Shown piece after piece: positions 4,813 to 5,948 of a DNA stretch of 5,948 nt. The notes under the pieces were generated by a model that saw only the letters and a list, made by a program, of their open reading frames with translations, ran no database searches and had not been told where the DNA came from. Position 1 is the first letter of the stretch. Each line of letters begins with the position of its first letter. This DNA comes from Deltaproteobacteria bacterium (GTDB lineage: Bacteria; Desulfobacterota; Binatia; UBA9968), in contig JACPDC010000004.1 of assembly GCA_016184235.1 (NCBI GenBank), positions 1 to 5,948 of the forward strand, written 5' to 3'. The translations under genes were made by a program, and so were the position numbers.

Positions 4813-5948
4813 AAGCGAGTCAGGTCCCGAGCGAACCCATTGCTTTGGGCGCGCGAAGCAGGCCCCCGAGCGACCCCATTGCTTTCGGGGAGCGAGGCGA
4901 GATAACGTCGCATCGCCTCTCTGTCCCCGGTCACGGAAGCGGAGAGGACCACGTCGTTCGGCTCCGAAAGCATTCGCGTCAGTCCGGTTTCCTGAGCCAC
5001 TCCTTCTTGCGTCCACGCTGCGGCGCCGCCCTCGAGCACCGAGACATTGGTGTAGCCGATCTCCTGCAAAGTCGCGCCCGCCAGTGTAGAATGATCCCCC
5101 CTTGGGCAAGTAACAACGACCGGCTGCTCCCGGTGAGGAAAGGAAGTAGGAAATGTTTCCTCGAGCCAACCGCGGGAGAGCCAGAGCGCCCCGGGAACAT
5201 GGCCCCGCCCGTATTCCTGGCTCGTGCCGACATCGAGAATAACCGGCAAATCAGGCCCGGACAGTTGCGTTGCCAGCTCCCCGGCCGTGACGAAGCGGGC
5301 GGCCGCCCGGGCGCGCTCCAAGCCGGCTACGGGCTTCGCGGGTTCGCCTGTCTCGATCTCCAGCCCGTTTTCTCTCCATGCCTCGACGCCTCCTCTGACA
5401 AAGTAGACTTCGTTAAAACCCATGGCCCGATACCAATAGGCGGCCATGATCGCCCTTGCGCTCCGCTCGCACGCGAAGACGATCGTGCTTTGGCGTACGG
5501 CGATATAGTCATCGGCCCGTTGTATCGCCTGCCCGCCGGGCACGCGCTGGAAGCCGGGAATATGGCCGGCCGCGTATTCCTGCGCGGAGCGGACATCTAT
5601 GAGGTAGAGCGTTCTCCGCCCGCGTTGATCCATGAGTCTCCGGAGCTCCGGAACTGGAAGAGACGGGACTCTTTCCGATTCGGCGATCCGCGCGGCCTGC
5701 TCCTCGGCAAACTTTCGACTCATCTCCGGCAACCCTGCTGTCGCCCTGTTCGGCCGCTGCTCGAGCTCGAGGCCGGAAAGCACCCATCCCATCGTTCCAT
5801 TCTTCAGCGCCGATACATTGTCCAGCCCCAGCAGGCGAAGCGTCTGCGTGCCGATGATGCCGCGCGTGCGGCCGGCGCAGTTGATGACGATTCGGGTGCC
5901 CGGCTCTTTCTTCAAGTCTCCTGCCCACAGTACCAGATCGCCTCCCGG
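4782..5948 (-). CDS. Multidomain rhodanese-like sulfurtransferase, 5' partial, with repeat-derived C terminus
   Basis: The frame is open to the window edge, so the true start lies outside; the TTG at 5913-5915 sits mid-domain, preceded in frame by PGGDLVLWAGD. Numbering from the edge, the 388 visible residues hold the end of one rhodanese domain with Cys24 in NCAGRTRG, a full domain (about 110-200) with DVRSAQEYAAGHIPG and Cys160 in ACERSAR, and a last full domain (about 218-320) with DVGTSQEYGRGHVPG and Cys281 in TCPRGDHS. All three keep the loop cysteine that carries persulfide sulfur. I recall four-rhodanese proteins of about 530 residues with this arrangement; a domain and a half would then lie outside. 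Family members usually end soon after a segment like REAMRRYLAW; here the frame leaves that segment after REAMRRYLA and adds about 37 residues (from 4895 to the stop) from repeat DNA. Role: sulfane-sulfur transfer, probably cytoplasmic, substrate unknown. Confidence 0.88.
   Translation of the reverse strand, partial: PGGDLVLWAGDLKKEPGTRIVINCAGRTRGIIGTQTLRLLGLDNVSALKNGTMGWVLSGLELEQRPNRATAGLPEMSRKFAEEQAARIAESERVPSLPVPELRRLMDQRGRRTLYLIDVRSAQEYAAGHIPGFQRVPGGQAIQRADDYIAVRQSTIVFACERSARAIMAAYWYRAMGFNEVYFVRGGVEAWRENGLEIETGEPAKPVAGLERARAAARFVTAGELATQLSGPDLPVILDVGTSQEYGRGHVPGALWLSRGWLEETFPTSFPHREQPVVVTCPRGDHSTLAGATLQEIGYTNVSVLEGGAAAWTQEGVAQETGLTRMLSEPNDVVLSASVTGDREAMRRYLASLPESNGVARGPASRAQSNGFARDLTRFPKAIDLWVL
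4799..4900 (+). repeat. Degenerate tandem array of a ~38-nt unit
   Basis: Three successive units begin with ATTGCTTT: 4800-4837, 4838-4875 and a partial one from about 4877 to 4900. The first is identical over 39 nt (4799-4837) to 1462-1500 in the other compound repeat; the second is clearly related but diverged (for example TTTGGGCGCGCGAAGC in place of TTTCGGGAAGCG); the third ends in GGGGAGCGAGGCGAG where the rhodanese gene proper resumes. Copy 2 carries only one unit, so the unit has been amplified here. Confidence 0.7.

Noticed and set aside
4799..4900. CRISPR-like array of ~38-nt units
   Set aside because: Units abut without unique spacers, diverge from each other and number only about three; no cas genes are present.

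Overview
The window is GC-rich DNA (about 60% by eye) carrying metabolic genes separated by dispersed palindromic repeats. Its probable source is an uncultivated soil or subsurface bacterium of the Deltaproteobacteria-like, Binatota, Rokubacteria or Tectomicrobia kind. That guess rests on the gene content and on a long palindrome ending in CTTTTTCAAC-like sequence that I associate with such genomes; no 16S or other marker gene is present.

Layout: positions 1-406 are almost entirely repeat DNA, an 88-bp palindrome (89-176) followed by a different ~127-bp palindrome (251-377). A PuuE/PgdA-like polysaccharide-deacetylase-family hydrolase follows (407-1264, +). A second 88-bp palindrome and an associated palindromic module fill the gap to a tight three-gene run on the + strand: a UbiD-family prFMN decarboxylase (1535-3019), a divergent dihydrodipicolinate-synthase/N-acetylneuraminate-lyase family protein (3051-3998) and a cysteine-dioxygenase-like cupin (4011-4571). 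A third repeat copy (4634-4900) separates these from a convergent, 5'-truncated multidomain rhodanese on the - strand (4782-5948). The rhodanese reading frame runs into the repeat and takes its last ~37 codons and its stop from it.

How the genes may work together: UbiD, the aldolase-fold protein and the cupin are spaced 31 and 12 nt apart and are probably one transcript, suggesting a small catabolic pathway for an organic acid. The deacetylase-fold hydrolase may belong to it but is separated by 270 bp of repeat. The substrate cannot be read from the sequence. The cupin and the rhodanese both belong to families that handle thiol or sulfane sulfur, so they may be a second functional pair despite opposite orientation.

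The most unusual feature is the repeat family. Three copies of an 88-bp palindrome of identical length lie in one orientation, two of them followed by a second palindrome and a 39-nt exactly conserved block, and one copy has been absorbed into a protein's C terminus. No CRISPR array, tRNA, rRNA, transposase or phage gene was seen.
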